Assembly: GCA_050291585.1 (NCBI GenBank)
Contig: JBNKKA010000005.1
Coordinates: 1 to 54,640, forward strand
Direction of reading: 5' to 3'
DNA from: JASJCL01 sp050291585
GTDB lineage: Bacteria; Desulfobacterota; Desulfobacteria; Desulfobacterales; Desulfosarcinaceae
DNA: 54,640 bases
Below, piece after piece: positions 42,075-51,089 of the stretch. Under the pieces are notes generated by a model that saw only the letters and a program-made list of their open reading frames with translations, made no database searches and was not told the origin of the DNA. Positions within the stretch are counted from its first letter, which is position 1. Each line of letters starts with the position of its first letter. Both the position numbers and the translations under genes were made by a program.

Positions 42075-42500
42075 ATGCCAAAACGAAAGAAAATTGCCCT
42101 CGTTGCCCACGATGCCCGCAAGGCGGACCTGCTTGACTGGGTCGTCTTCAACGTCGAAAAATTGGCCCCACATGAGCTCCTTGCCACGGGCACCACCGGT
42201 GCCCGGATCAAGGCCGCCTGTGACTTGGACATTCACGCTCTTAAAAGCGGTCCCCTGGGAGGCGACCAGCAACTGGGGGCTCGTATCGCCGACGGCAAAC
42301 TGGATATGCTGATTTTCTTCTGGGACCCCATGACGGCCCAGCCCCACGACGTGGACGTCAAGGCCCTCCTGCGTATGGCCATTGTCTACAACGTGGTGGT
42401 TGCTTGCAACCGCTCCACGGCCGACTACATCATCTCGAGCAATCTCTTCGAGGACGATTACCAGCCCAAGGTGAAGGACTACGCGGCCATTCTGGCCTGA
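42075..42500 (+). CDS. mgsA: Methylglyoxal synthase
   Basis: A 141-residue protein converting dihydroxyacetone phosphate to methylglyoxal. KKIALVAHDARKADLLDW, TGTTGARI (phosphate loop), KSGPLGGDQQLGARIADG and DMLIFFWDPMTAQPHDVDVKALLR contain the catalytic Asp residues and the conserved His of the family. Cytoplasmic overflow pathway of glycolysis. Confidence 0.96.
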   Translation: MPKRKKIALVAHDARKADLLDWVVFNVEKLAPHELLATGTTGARIKAACDLDIHALKSGPLGGDQQLGARIADGKLDMLIFFWDPMTAQPHDVDVKALLRMAIVYNVVVACNRSTADYIISSNLFEDDYQPKVKDYAAILA

Positions 42501-42620
42501 CGGAGGGCTCCGCGCAGATGCGCTCATGTGGCGGCGGGATTGAAATTATCGGGTGAGTCGGATAGGGTCCTATTTTTTTTCATTGGCCCCCACATGGTCA
42601 TACAATTCTGGAGGGCGGAG

Positions 42621-43337
42621 ATGGCAACACAAAAAAAGAAGAAGTACTACGCGGTGGCAGTGGGTCGCAAACCGGGGATCTACACCCAGTGGTTTGGACC
42701 GGATGGCGCCAAGGCTCAGGTGGAAGGGCAGGCGGGCGCGGTCTACAAAGGATTTTATACCCGCCCCGAGGCTCAGGCCTTCATGGACCATCCACCGGCG
42801 CCCTGGCGAGGACGTGGGGCCAAATCCGCTTCGAAAACGGCCCAGAAATCCGGCCTTCCAAAACCCCCCGCTGCGGGTCAGACCGTGGTCTATACGGACG
42901 GCGGCGCCACCCACAACCCTGGTCCGGGCGGTTATGGGGTGGTCATTGAGGAGAATGGGCGCAGTCACGAGTTGTCGGCCGGCTATCACCGCACAACCAA
43001 TAACCGCATGGAACTGATGGCCGCCATCGTGGGCCTGCAGTGGTTTAAAAGGCCGACCGATGTGATTCTCTTCAGCGATTCCCGCTACGTGGTGGACGGC
43101 ATCACCAAAGGGTGGGCCAAAAAATGGCGCGCCAACAACTGGATGCGTACCAAAAGCGAGGCGGCCCTCAACGCCGACCTGTGGAAACTGCTCCTGGAGC
43201 AGTGTGAACGCCATACCGTGGAGTTTCGCTGGGTCAAGGGACACGCTGGTATTGCCGGCAACGAACGCTGCGACCAGTTGTCGGTGTCCGCCAGGGACTC
43301 GGGTGATCTATTGGTCGACCGGGGCTACAAAGGATAG
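42621..43337 (+). CDS. Ribonuclease H with N-terminal viroplasmin domain
   Basis: A 238-residue protein. Residues ~5-55 are a caulimovirus viroplasmin/RNase H1 hybrid-binding domain (YYAVAVGRKPGIYTQWFG, KGFYTRPEAQAFM). Residues ~90-235 are RNase HI with the catalytic acids in VYTDGGATHNPGPGGYG, NNRMELMAA, LFSDSRYV and AGNERCDQ. It removes RNA from RNA/DNA hybrids. The ATG at 42621 follows GGAGGGCGGAG. It overlaps the convergent beta-helix gene by 13 bases. Confidence 0.93.
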   Translation: MATQKKKKYYAVAVGRKPGIYTQWFGPDGAKAQVEGQAGAVYKGFYTRPEAQAFMDHPPAPWRGRGAKSASKTAQKSGLPKPPAAGQTVVYTDGGATHNPGPGGYGVVIEENGRSHELSAGYHRTTNNRMELMAAIVGLQWFKRPTDVILFSDSRYVVDGITKGWAKKWRANNWMRTKSEAALNADLWKLLLEQCERHTVEFRWVKGHAGIAGNERCDQLSVSARDSGDLLVDRGYKG

Positions 43338-44743
43338 CCTTTGTATAGGCATTTGCTGCTGTGTGAATCCCCGGCAGTATTGATGTAACAACCGCTGCCA
43401 TGCCCGCTGCCGCTGCCCGTTGACGGGGACGGTGAGGGGGTTGGCTCCGGATCTGGGGCGCTGGGATCACTGGTATCCTCATCGTCGTTTATCTGCCATT
43501 CGTCAGCGCCGAGATCCGGCGCAGTCCCAGCCACTGCATCGCAATCGATATCGTAGGTGCGCTCAGCTATGACGGTCGCCGCGTCGATGGCATTGACGGC
43601 GGTCGCTGCCAGATGGAGATCACCGCTATCCGCATCACGGAAATCACTGGCCTGGGCATCGCTGCGATTCCCACTGACCGTCGCCACGGCCCCCCTGCGG
43701 TCGGCCAAGATGGGCTCGTCGGTGAAGTTGTTGCGGATGAGGCAGCCCGTGGTCTCGCTTTGATCGGCCTCGATACTGTAACCATAGACGCCATCGGGGG
43801 CGTAGACCGTATTGTGCTCGACGACGGCATCGACGGAGCGAACCACCCCGATCCCCGCGTCGCTTCCGCTGTAGCCCTTGATCGTGTTGTTGCGAATAAC
43901 GCCTCCGGTGTGCTGGACGCCGCTGCCGGAACTGTCGCCGAAGGCGATGCCCCTGTCGCAGTCGATGATGCGATTCCCCTCGACGATGGTATCGGAAGAG
44001 CCCTGCCAGACCAGGATGGCCGGGCCGGCCAGTTGAGCGGTCAGGCCCGGTTTGTGTTGAATATTCCGAAAGGTGTTGTTGCGGATGACCCACCCTTGCG
44101 AATCGATCAGATCGACGCCGTTGGTGTACCAGCCGTCGTCGCCGTCATCCAGGGTTGTGGTGTAGCCGATCCAACTGCAGGCCACGCTTCCGTTGCGTTT
44201 GGCTTCGTGGCCGCTGGCCTTGATCAGCTGCTCACCGGTATCGCTTACGACCACATTGTAGATGCGGCAGTTATCGCTGCCGGGGTTGACGAAGATGCCG
44301 TGGTGCTGGGTCTGACGAACGGTGAGGTCGGCGATGGTGACGTTGTCGGCGCCGTTTTCGATGAAGATGCCGTGGCCATATTGGCCGGGGGCGGCCATGC
44401 CTTGCCCCTCGATGATCACCGTCGCAGGGTCGCCGCTGCGGGATCGGAGGGTGATGTCGTCGCGATCCACATTGACGAAACGCTCCGTGGTGACCGGGTA
44501 CGTTCCATCTTCTAGATAGATGGTGGTGGGGCCGCTGGCTGCGGCTATGGCGGCTTTTAATTCGTTGAGGTTCGTCACGCTGACCACGCTGTCATCCGCC
44601 GGGGGCGGCCCCAGGGGCGGGCAATCACAATCGGCTGCAGTGGCCGGATGGGCAAGCAAAAAACCTAGTATCGTCATGCAAATCATCAGTATCGTGGTGC
44701 GGGCGTGCTTGTTTCTATAATCATGGCGTAAGGGAAGTGTCAT
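43325..44743 (-). CDS. Secreted right-handed parallel beta-helix protein
   Basis: A 472-residue protein with a signal peptide (TTILMICMTILGFLLAHPATA). Residues ~60-390 contain many VIRNNTF / IVEGNRI / VVEHNTV-type coils of a pectate-lyase-like right-handed beta helix. The tail is low-complexity Ser/Pro/Gly followed by GSGCYINTAGDS, which resembles the CFIxTA-type C-terminal motif common in secreted proteins of sulfate reducers. GAGGA upstream favours the ATG at 44743. No catalytic residues are certain. Polysaccharide binding or lyase activity is possible. Confidence 0.82.
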   Translation of the reverse strand: MTLPLRHDYRNKHARTTILMICMTILGFLLAHPATAADCDCPPLGPPPADDSVVSVTNLNELKAAIAAASGPTTIYLEDGTYPVTTERFVNVDRDDITLRSRSGDPATVIIEGQGMAAPGQYGHGIFIENGADNVTIADLTVRQTQHHGIFVNPGSDNCRIYNVVVSDTGEQLIKASGHEAKRNGSVACSWIGYTTTLDDGDDGWYTNGVDLIDSQGWVIRNNTFRNIQHKPGLTAQLAGPAILVWQGSSDTIVEGNRIIDCDRGIAFGDSSGSGVQHTGGVIRNNTIKGYSGSDAGIGVVRSVDAVVEHNTVYAPDGVYGYSIEADQSETTGCLIRNNFTDEPILADRRGAVATVSGNRSDAQASDFRDADSGDLHLAATAVNAIDAATVIAERTYDIDCDAVAGTAPDLGADEWQINDDEDTSDPSAPDPEPTPSPSPSTGSGSGHGSGCYINTAGDSHSSKCLYKGYPL

Positions 44744-44892
44744 GACGGTTTCCTCATTGAATGGTTTCGAGATACCTCTGCCGGGTTGTAGCCAAATTTG
44801 AAACGGCTGGCAAATCCATTGATAAGCGACCGTCCTTGGATAAGGCTTATGCTTGTAAGCCACACATCGCCGATGATATATAGCTTGCCCAA

Positions 44893-45549
44893 ATGATGAA
44901 AGTGATGACCATGAGACCCACCCTATCCAGACCGATAAGCCGATTGTGCGGACTCATTCTGATACTTCTGCTCGCCTCTGTCGCAGGTGGATGTCAGGGG
45001 GGGCGTCATCCCCAAAAGCCCCCCGGGCAAGCGCCTCGCTTGGGTCTTGACCGGGGTGTAGAGTGGCAGCCGGGCCTGGTCGTTGTCTACCTGCCGGGCA
45101 AGTTTCGCCACACCAGGGAAATGCCCACCGGGGAAAACCTGCATCGGCTGGGCCGCCCCGGGCCGCCCATCGCGGCGTTCAACCATAGTTTCGGACGCGG
45201 TGAGGTGTTCGCCAGCGGACGGGCGCGCGCCATCGGACTGGAGGCAAACGGTTTCATCCATCTGGACCGCACGGGCACATATCGTTTCAAGGCGCTTTCC
45301 AATGACGGCATCCGCGTCTGGGTCGCGGATCGTCTTGTGGTGGATGACGGTGAATGGCATAGCAGCGGAGACCGTTTCTCCACACCTGAAACCATGGAAA
45401 ATCCTCAGGCAGGCTGGGCCGCCATGCGGCTGCGCTATTTTCAGCGCAAAGGCACAGCAACCCTCAAGCTGCTCTGGCAGCCGCCGGGAAGCGATGATTT
45501 TAGCGTGATCCCGGCAGCGGCCTACGCCCATGGCCCGCCCGCTGATTAG
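44893..45549 (+). CDS. PA14-domain lipoprotein
   Basis: A 218-residue protein with a signal sequence and lipobox (VAGGC). Residues ~60-205 have the PA14 pattern: WQPGLVVVYLPGKF, a GFIHLDRTGTYRFKALSNDGIRVWVAD segment and a C-terminal TLKLLWQPPGSDDF. PA14 domains bind carbohydrate. A GLEAN...FIHL block is typical of the fold. The exact start among three close ATGs is uncertain because no strong ribosome site is seen. It is divergent from the beta-helix protein and both may work at the cell surface. Confidence 0.75.
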   Translation: MMKVMTMRPTLSRPISRLCGLILILLLASVAGGCQGGRHPQKPPGQAPRLGLDRGVEWQPGLVVVYLPGKFRHTREMPTGENLHRLGRPGPPIAAFNHSFGRGEVFASGRARAIGLEANGFIHLDRTGTYRFKALSNDGIRVWVADRLVVDDGEWHSSGDRFSTPETMENPQAGWAAMRLRYFQRKGTATLKLLWQPPGSDDFSVIPAAAYAHGPPAD

Positions 45550-45655
45550 GTAGTTGCGATAGAATTCTTAAAAATCCTTAATGAATACAGTTCGTGACCT
45601 TTGACCAATAGACACTGGGGTGCGGCTTTTCACCCCACCCAGATAAGGAGCAACC

Positions 45656-46498
45656 ATGACGCGTTTGTGGAAAACCCTAGCGACTTTGATGATCGGTGTC
45701 CTCCTGTTGTGCACAGGGGTGGCTTGCGCTGAAATAGAGGGAGAGGTGCTCGACACCCGTCTGTTTGCCAAGCCCCCCCTCGACATGCTCCCCAGCTCGG
45801 GGGGAGAGTATCTCTACGCCCTTTTGCCCGGTGGGCGATTGGATGTTTACAATCGCAAGGGGGAGTTGAGCGGCAGCCTCAAAGTTGATGCGGCATTTAC
45901 GCGCCTGCGCCAGGGGCCTTCCGAGGACATGGTCTGGTTGAGCGCCCCCACCCGCACCGACGCCCAACTGCTGGCCGTCAACCTGGTGCGCGAGATCCCC
46001 ATCGCCGGGTCACCCGCCCTGGGGCCGGCCGATGCGCCGGTGACCATCGTGATCTTCAGCGATTTCGAGTGCGGTTTCTGTTCCCGTATGGTCGAGTTGC
46101 TCGAGGAGGTGCGCGTGGCCTATCCCGAAGAGGTGCGCGTGGTGTTCAAGAACTACCCCTTGCGGGGTCATCGCTTTTCCCTGCGGGCCGCCCAGGCCGC
46201 GCTGGCGGCGGGCACCATGGGTAAGTTCTGGGAGTTTCACGATGCCCTCTTCAAAAATTACGACCAGCTCAATGAACAAAAACTGGAGGAGATTCGCGTC
46301 AGCCTGGGGCTGGACAAGGAGACCTTCAAAGCCCAGATGCAGGCCCCCCAGGTGATCGACGCCATCCGCAGCGACATGCGCCTCGGTCAGGAGGTCAAGG
46401 TGACGGGTACCCCGACCATTTTCGTCAATGGACGCCGGCTGCGCAAACCTTCCATGGAAAACTTTCACAAGGTCATTGGGGAGCAGATGAAGAAGTGA
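45656..46498 (+). CDS. Periplasmic DsbA/thioredoxin-4-type disulfide oxidoreductase
   Basis: A 280-residue exported protein. A signal peptide is followed by a ~90-residue N-terminal domain and a thioredoxin-like domain with active site CGFC (FSDFECGFCSRMVELL), cis-Pro in TGTPTIFVNG and an inserted helical region. This matches the DsbA-like Thioredoxin_4 family, which oxidises or isomerises disulfides, probably of envelope proteins such as those nearby. AAGGAG precedes the ATG. Confidence 0.9.
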   Translation: MTRLWKTLATLMIGVLLLCTGVACAEIEGEVLDTRLFAKPPLDMLPSSGGEYLYALLPGGRLDVYNRKGELSGSLKVDAAFTRLRQGPSEDMVWLSAPTRTDAQLLAVNLVREIPIAGSPALGPADAPVTIVIFSDFECGFCSRMVELLEEVRVAYPEEVRVVFKNYPLRGHRFSLRAAQAALAAGTMGKFWEFHDALFKNYDQLNEQKLEEIRVSLGLDKETFKAQMQAPQVIDAIRSDMRLGQEVKVTGTPTIFVNGRRLRKPSMENFHKVIGEQMKK

Positions 46499-47429
46499 TT
46501 TTCTTGCGGTGTTGAACCACCATGTCGGCCGTGAAGATCCCCAGGGCGGTCCAGATCAGCGTGAAGGTGATCGCCTGAATGTGGGAAAAGGGTTCCCCAT
46601 AGGCCAAGATTCCCAGCAGAAACATGCCGGTGGGACCCAGGTATTGGATAAAACCCAGGGTGGTGAGGGTGATTTTACGGGCCCCAAGGGTGAAAAGCAG
46701 CAGGGGAACGGCGGTCAGGGGGGCCGTGCCCGCCAAGAGCAGATCGGTGCCCAAACCCATATGCATGAAGGCGCCCGAGCCCGACCGATGCAGATGCAGG
46801 AGCAGCAGGCCCGCCGGAACAGAAAGCACCAGGGTCTCCACCGCCAGGCCGGGCAGAGCGTCCACCGGGGCCACTTTTCGGATCAGGCCGTAGACGCCGA
46901 AGCTGAGCGCCAGGCTCAGGGCCACCCAGGGGAAGACGCCGTGGGAGAGGGTCAGGTAGAGGACTCCGGTTGCGGCCAGGCCCAAGGCCAGCACCTGGGC
47001 GTAGCGCAGGCGCTCTTTCAGGAAAAGCATGCCCAGAAAGACGTTCACCAGGGGGTTGATGTAGTAACCCAGGCTGGCCTGGAGGATGTGTTCATTGTTG
47101 ACCGCCCAGATATAGATGAACCAGTTGGCTCCCACCAGAAGGGCACTAACCACCAACATTGCCAGGGTGGGCGGGTGAGTGATGGCCCGGGTGAACGCCC
47201 CCCAGCGGTGCAGGAGGGCCAGCAGGGGCACCATCAGTAAAAAGGACCAGAGGATGCGGTGCAGGATGATTTCCGTGGCCGGGACCCCCGTGAGGCACTT
47301 CCAATAGACTGGGCTGAGCCCCCAGATGAGGAAGGCAGCGGCGCTGGCAACTATGCCGCTTATGGGGTCAGGTGTGCCCGGTGTGGCGACAGGTCTTGTT
47401 GCGGCGGCCGCTGCGGGTTTCGATTGCAT
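46473..47429 (-). CDS. rarD: EamA-type permease RarD
   Basis: A 318-residue membrane protein with ten hydrophobic segments. GIVASAAAFLIWGLSPVYWKCL, WSFLLMVPLLALL and IQYLGPTGMFLLGILAYGEPF are RarD-specific blocks. It ends by overlapping the convergent disulfide oxidoreductase gene by 26 bases. The start at 47429 is preferred to the longer TTG-initiated frame, though no strong ribosome site is visible. The substrate is unknown. Confidence 0.88.
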   Translation of the reverse strand: MQSKPAAAAATRPVATPGTPDPISGIVASAAAFLIWGLSPVYWKCLTGVPATEIILHRILWSFLLMVPLLALLHRWGAFTRAITHPPTLAMLVVSALLVGANWFIYIWAVNNEHILQASLGYYINPLVNVFLGMLFLKERLRYAQVLALGLAATGVLYLTLSHGVFPWVALSLALSFGVYGLIRKVAPVDALPGLAVETLVLSVPAGLLLLHLHRSGSGAFMHMGLGTDLLLAGTAPLTAVPLLLFTLGARKITLTTLGFIQYLGPTGMFLLGILAYGEPFSHIQAITFTLIWTALGIFTADMVVQHRKKITSSSAPQ

Positions 47430-47693
47430 TTTATCGCTTTCTGAACTACCTTTGCTATACAATTTGCGCTGAAACTCGGCCAAGTGCGAAGCATCAGCCG
47501 CGCCACCTTATGGGACCCGAACGCGCCTGTCAAATGCGGTCCATCCCAAAGCATACGACAATGCGATGGTACCAATTGGCCCCATCCTTACTCCCTTTCT
47601 CTTGTTGGCATTCTCGTTGTGATTACTTCCGGGGCAGACAAGCGCGTCAACAAACCGAAACACTGAAAAATAGTCCTCTGGAAAGGCACAACC

Positions 47694-48173
47694 ATGAAGA
47701 AGATAGTGGTGGATGTGTCCGATATTAAGTTTAGCCGTGATGATCAGGAAGCCCTCCTGGCACCCTCGCTGGGCTCTTGTGTGGCCGTGAGCGCCTATGA
47801 CGCTCGCAATCGCGCCGGTGGTCTAGTGATCTTCATGCTGCCCAACGCGGAGGAGATGGCTTTCGCTGCCGGCGCGGACCACCCTTGCATGTTCGCCGAC
47901 ACGGCCATCCCCCACTTTGTAAAGGCGGCCGAAGACTTCGGCTTGGAAAAAGGGGCGATGACCATCAGCGTTGTGGGTGGCGGGCAGATGCTCGGCCAGG
48001 CCGGCCGCAGCGATGTGGGTGGCCGCAACAGCACCATGGCGCGCCAGCTACTCTCCCAACTGGGCATCACTCCAGAACATATCGATGTGGGGGGGCGCCA
48101 TAACCGGACCCTCACCCTGCACATCGCCGACGGTGAGGTCCAGGTGAATGTCGCCGGGCAATCCCAGGATTGA
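47694..48173 (+). CDS. cheD: CheD-family protein lacking the catalytic His and Thr
   Basis: A 159-residue CheD: PSLGSCVAVSAYDARNRAGG and GGGQMLGQAG with DVGGRNSTMARQLL match the family. The nucleophile C29 is present. The position of the catalytic His (AHxMLP in active deamidases) is I46 (VIFMLP), and the conserved Thr six residues before the Cys is A23. Glutamine deamidase activity is therefore doubtful; it may act as a binding partner. No receptor or CheC gene is adjacent; the next gene is an HDOD protein. Confidence 0.85.
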   Translation: MKKIVVDVSDIKFSRDDQEALLAPSLGSCVAVSAYDARNRAGGLVIFMLPNAEEMAFAAGADHPCMFADTAIPHFVKAAEDFGLEKGAMTISVVGGGQMLGQAGRSDVGGRNSTMARQLLSQLGITPEHIDVGGRHNRTLTLHIADGEVQVNVAGQSQD

Positions 48174-48260
48174 AAAGCTTCCGCCAAAAACAACCCCTTT
48201 CAGCCGCCGCAACTCGGGCTTGACCCGCCATTCCTGGGGGTACCATTTATAAGGAGTTGA

Positions 48261-49115
48261 ATGAAACTCGACGAGATCATCGACGATATTGACGCTCTGG
48301 AGCCGATTCCCCAGATTACCACCCAGCTGATCGAGATCGCCCAGAACCCGGATGGCGCCCTCAAGGAGGCCGCCATGCTGATCACCCACGATGTCACCCT
48401 GACGGCCAATCTGTTGCGCACGGTAAATTCGGCCCATTTCGGCTTGCGCCGCAGGATCGAATCGGTTCAGGAGGCCGTGGTGCTTTTGGGGCTGAACTCA
48501 ATTTTAGACGTGGTCCTGCTGCAGTCCGCTTCGGGCCGCCTTAAAACCGCTCAGGCGGGATATGAACTGGCCACCGGTGAGCTCTGGAAGCACTCTGCCG
48601 TCAGCGCCATCCTGGCCCGCAAGATCGCCGAAAAGGTTAAGGCGGACAACATCAACCGTATTTTCACCTGCGCCCTGCTCAAAGATATCGGCAAGCTGGT
48701 CCTCAACCAGTACGTGGGCGCGGCGGCCCATGAGATCCAGCGGCTGGTGTGCCAGGACGAGTATTGTTTCCATGATGCCGAACGGGAAGTGCTGGGGATC
48801 GACCACGCCGAACTCGGTGGGCGGATCGCAGAACGCTGGAACTTCAGTGCGGATATGGCCTATGTGATTCGAAACCACCACCTGCCCGAGGAGGGGCTCC
48901 TTGACCACACGGCCACCTGCATCGTCTATTTATCCGATTGTGTCTGCACTATGATGGGGATTGGAGCTGGCCTGGACGGGATGAGCTATCGCTTCTCCGA
49001 TCAGGTGCTGGAACGACTCGATTACGGGGCCAATGGTCTGGATCAACTCATCATGGAGTACGGTCTGATGAAGTCCGAGATTGATGGACTGATGGCGTCA
49101 TTGAGCCTGAATTAG
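48261..49115 (+). CDS. HDOD-domain signalling protein
   Basis: A 284-residue protein. The HDOD domain covers residues ~5-210 (LDEIIDDIDALEPIPQ, ITHDVTLTANLLRTVNSAHFG, RIFTCALLKDIGKLVL, HAELGGRIAERW). No metal-binding HD pair typical of active HD-GYP enzymes follows, so it is likely a regulatory/adaptor protein. AAGGAG precedes the ATG. It sits 87 bases after cheD on the same strand. Confidence 0.9.
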   Translation: MKLDEIIDDIDALEPIPQITTQLIEIAQNPDGALKEAAMLITHDVTLTANLLRTVNSAHFGLRRRIESVQEAVVLLGLNSILDVVLLQSASGRLKTAQAGYELATGELWKHSAVSAILARKIAEKVKADNINRIFTCALLKDIGKLVLNQYVGAAAHEIQRLVCQDEYCFHDAEREVLGIDHAELGGRIAERWNFSADMAYVIRNHHLPEEGLLDHTATCIVYLSDCVCTMMGIGAGLDGMSYRFSDQVLERLDYGANGLDQLIMEYGLMKSEIDGLMASLSLN

Positions 49116-49176
49116 GCCGGGCGTCGCCGAGTGTCTGCCCCTATATTGGGTGTAAGATGCCGTTGATGGGCGGGCA

Positions 49177-49347
49177 CTATTTGTTTTCTCCTCTCAGGAA
49201 GGTATCCAAGGCCTCGATAATCACCTGCGACAGGTCGGAACCGCTTTCGCTGGTGTAGTGGCGGATGCGTTTAGCCAGTTCGCAGGGGATGCTAATCTGC
49301 AGTTCCTCGCAGGGCATCTCTTCTATGGATGACTTTCTTGCAGGCAT
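49177..49347 (-). CDS. Ribbon-helix-helix (CopG/Arc-like) protein
   Basis: A 56-residue protein. EELQISIPCELAKRIRHYTSE is the N-terminal beta strand and first helix, and SDLSQVIIEALDTFLRG the second helix of an RHH dimer. AGGAG before the ATG at 49347 is preferred to the longer frame. Such proteins are antitoxins or small repressors. No toxin gene is next to it within the window. Confidence 0.7.
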   Translation of the reverse strand: MPARKSSIEEMPCEELQISIPCELAKRIRHYTSESGSDLSQVIIEALDTFLRGENK

Positions 49348-49606
49348 GGGCGACTCCTGTGGTCTCACTGGTAAGTTGGCATCCGGTATCCGTCGATTCG
49401 GTTTCCGAAGGACAAGCGTGCTTTTCAGCAATGCAATACGCCTATTATAGAGATACCGCGGCAATTTTCAAAGGACCGATTTCAAATCCCTCCCCGTATT
49501 TTCCCCATAACCCCTTTTTTATAGTGCCCTATCCCGGTAGTCTGCGGGGGATATCCACCAGTGTTGCGGTGATCTGCCCCATGGCAAGCAGTTTTAATTT
49601 TTTTGG

Positions 49607-49616
49607 NNNNNNNNNN
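49607..49616. other. Assembly gap (10 N)
   Basis: Ten unresolved bases. Sequence on both sides is A/T-homopolymer rich. Gene order across the gap should not be taken as proven. Confidence 0.98.
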
Positions 49617-49682
49617 TTTTGGGAAAAATAAATAATAAATAAAAACATATATTTAAAAGAATATTTATCCGAATTTCAGTGC

Positions 49683-49698
49683 TGGCACGCCCCTTGGA
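49683..49698 (+). promoter_or_regulatory. Sigma-54-like promoter
   Basis: TGGCACGCCCCTTGGA resembles TGGCAC-N5-TTGCA; the -24 GG is intact but the -12 GC reads GG. It lies about 95 bases upstream of the receiver protein gene. Confidence 0.4.
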
Positions 49699-49712
49699 AC
49701 AGGATGTCGGCA

Positions 49713-49747
49713 GTCTCTTTGGAGAGACAGCGCTCTCATCTGAGAGC
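49713..49747 (+). promoter_or_regulatory. Two tandem hairpins in the receiver gene leader
   Basis: GTCTCT-TTGG-AGAGAC (49713-49728) and GCTCTCA-TC-TGAGAGC (49732-49747) follow each other within the leader, 30 bases before the AAGGAGG ribosome site. The first loop presents GGA, as do CsrA/RsmA target hairpins. Translational control is possible, not shown. Confidence 0.4.
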
Positions 49748-49776
49748 AACGACACCCATGTAAGGAGGCAGCAATC

Positions 49777-50205
49777 ATGTCGACTTTGGATACCAATGAA
49801 AGCAACAAGGCCCTGTTCGGCGAACTCGCTGGCCACGCCAATATTCTCGTTCTTGATGATGACCCCGCCCTGCGTGAGCTTTTCGGCATCATGATCGAAC
49901 GCATTGGATGCCGGGCCACAATTTTCAGCAACAGCGCCCAGGCGATCGAGGCCTATGAAACCGCCGGGACGAGGGCCCCCGCCTTCGACTGCGCCCTCAT
50001 CGACCTGAACATCGATGAACAGCTCGATGGCATCGCCGTCGCCCGTATCCTGCGTAAGATCAATCCCCTGGTCCGCCTGGTCCTGGTCAGCGGTAGCATC
50101 AATCCAAAAGCGCTCGAAGCCCACCTACAATTGGGATTTGACGCGGTCCTCCCCAAGCCCTTCAGTTTGAGGCAACTGCGAGAAACCGTAACGCCCCAGC
50201 ACTGA
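49777..50205 (+). CDS. Stand-alone response regulator receiver protein
   Basis: A 142-residue protein with a ~20-residue N-terminal lead, then one receiver domain: acidic triplet DDD (ILVLDDDP), phosphoacceptor Asp in CALIDLNID, Ser in VLVSGSI and Lys in VLPKPF. No output domain. Strong AAGGAGG before the ATG. It presumably relays or buffers phosphoryl groups or binds a partner. No kinase is adjacent. Confidence 0.9.
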   Translation: MSTLDTNESNKALFGELAGHANILVLDDDPALRELFGIMIERIGCRATIFSNSAQAIEAYETAGTRAPAFDCALIDLNIDEQLDGIAVARILRKINPLVRLVLVSGSINPKALEAHLQLGFDAVLPKPFSLRQLRETVTPQH

Positions 50206-50248
50206 GCCATAGACACTTTTTTCCATTGTCCGGTGCGCTGCCTTCAGA

Positions 50249-50968
50249 TCATAGATGAGTCACCGCTGTTACGACAATCTCCTCTCCCCTCAGTTCCCAT
50301 TCAATATTGAAGTCTTCGATGTGCATGCCATAGGTCCGACTGCAGGTTTCGTCTTTGCGATAGGCCGGCCGGGGGTCATTTTCCAGGATTCGTTTCACCA
50401 ACCGGCGCAGATCGGTCCCCTGGCGGCCGCTACCAGCCGCTAAGGCGCTTTCCGCCTGGTCGGAGAAGCTGACCCGGTAGAGGATTTCCGGGCGCTCGTT
50501 TGCATAACCGCCTCTGGCCTGGGGTAAGGCGTCGGCGTAGGGCAGGTAGGGTTTGATATCCAGCACCGGGGTCTGGTCCAGGATGTCCACGCCGCTGACC
50601 CGCAACTCCAACCGACGATTGCTGTGGGTGATCCCATCGAGCTGAACCACGCTCTGGCCAATGGGGTTAGGCCGGAAAGTAGAACGCGAGGCGAAGACCC
50701 CCATGCGCCGGTTGCCCCCCAGGCGGGGTGGGCGCACAGTGGGTCGCCAGCGGTCCGGCGGGTTGGCGTGGAAGACAAAAAGCAGCCAGATATGGGAGAA
50801 CTCCGTTAGCCCGCGCACGGTGGCCGCGTCGTCGTAGGGAGGCAGTAATTCTACCGTGGCGCAGGCCTCGGCCACCAGCCCGGGCTGCCGCGGGATACCG
50901 AATTTTTCCTTGAAACAGGAGTGGACCCTTCCAATGGGGTTGAAGGTATGGGCGCTTAGGGGTAACAT
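50249..50968 (-). CDS. trmO: tRNA N6-methyltransferase TrmO
   Basis: A 236-to-239-residue protein of the TsaA/TrmO beta-barrel family. FNPIGRVHSCFKEKFGIPRQ, a RPNPIGQSVVQLD block and LDIKPYLPYAD are family hallmarks. It methylates the t6A base at position 37 of threonine tRNA using S-adenosylmethionine. The ATG at 50968 is preferred to 51010 because the family begins at this point. Confidence 0.92.
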   Translation of the reverse strand: MLPLSAHTFNPIGRVHSCFKEKFGIPRQPGLVAEACATVELLPPYDDAATVRGLTEFSHIWLLFVFHANPPDRWRPTVRPPRLGGNRRMGVFASRSTFRPNPIGQSVVQLDGITHSNRRLELRVSGVDILDQTPVLDIKPYLPYADALPQARGGYANERPEILYRVSFSDQAESALAAGSGRQGTDLRRLVKRILENDPRPAYRKDETCSRTYGMHIEDFNIEWELRGEEIVVTAVTHL

Positions 50969-51089
50969 TAGGGCTTGCCTTTTCTGTATGCCGCGACCCT
51001 GACCTTGCAAGGTTAGGCGTTATGGTGTGACGTCGGGCTATCCTTCTCCGACCCAATTTATATCCAATGCGTATCCAAGGAGTCCACAG

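Larger units (their letters stand above)
49348..49776. other. Intergenic region with a sequence gap
   Basis: The region is AT-rich around 49590-49680 and contains ten N bases (49607-49616), so its true length is unknown. It also holds a sigma-54-like promoter and two leader hairpins described separately. Confidence 0.6.

Noticed and set aside
41953..42312. 119-codon frame overlapping mgsA
   Set aside because: Despite an AAGGA upstream, most of it is out of frame over mgsA and the unique part shows no protein-like pattern.
43613..44515. 300-codon plus-strand frame opposite the beta-helix gene
   Set aside because: Asp/Ala/Val-rich shadow created by the repeated coils of the real gene; no ribosome site.
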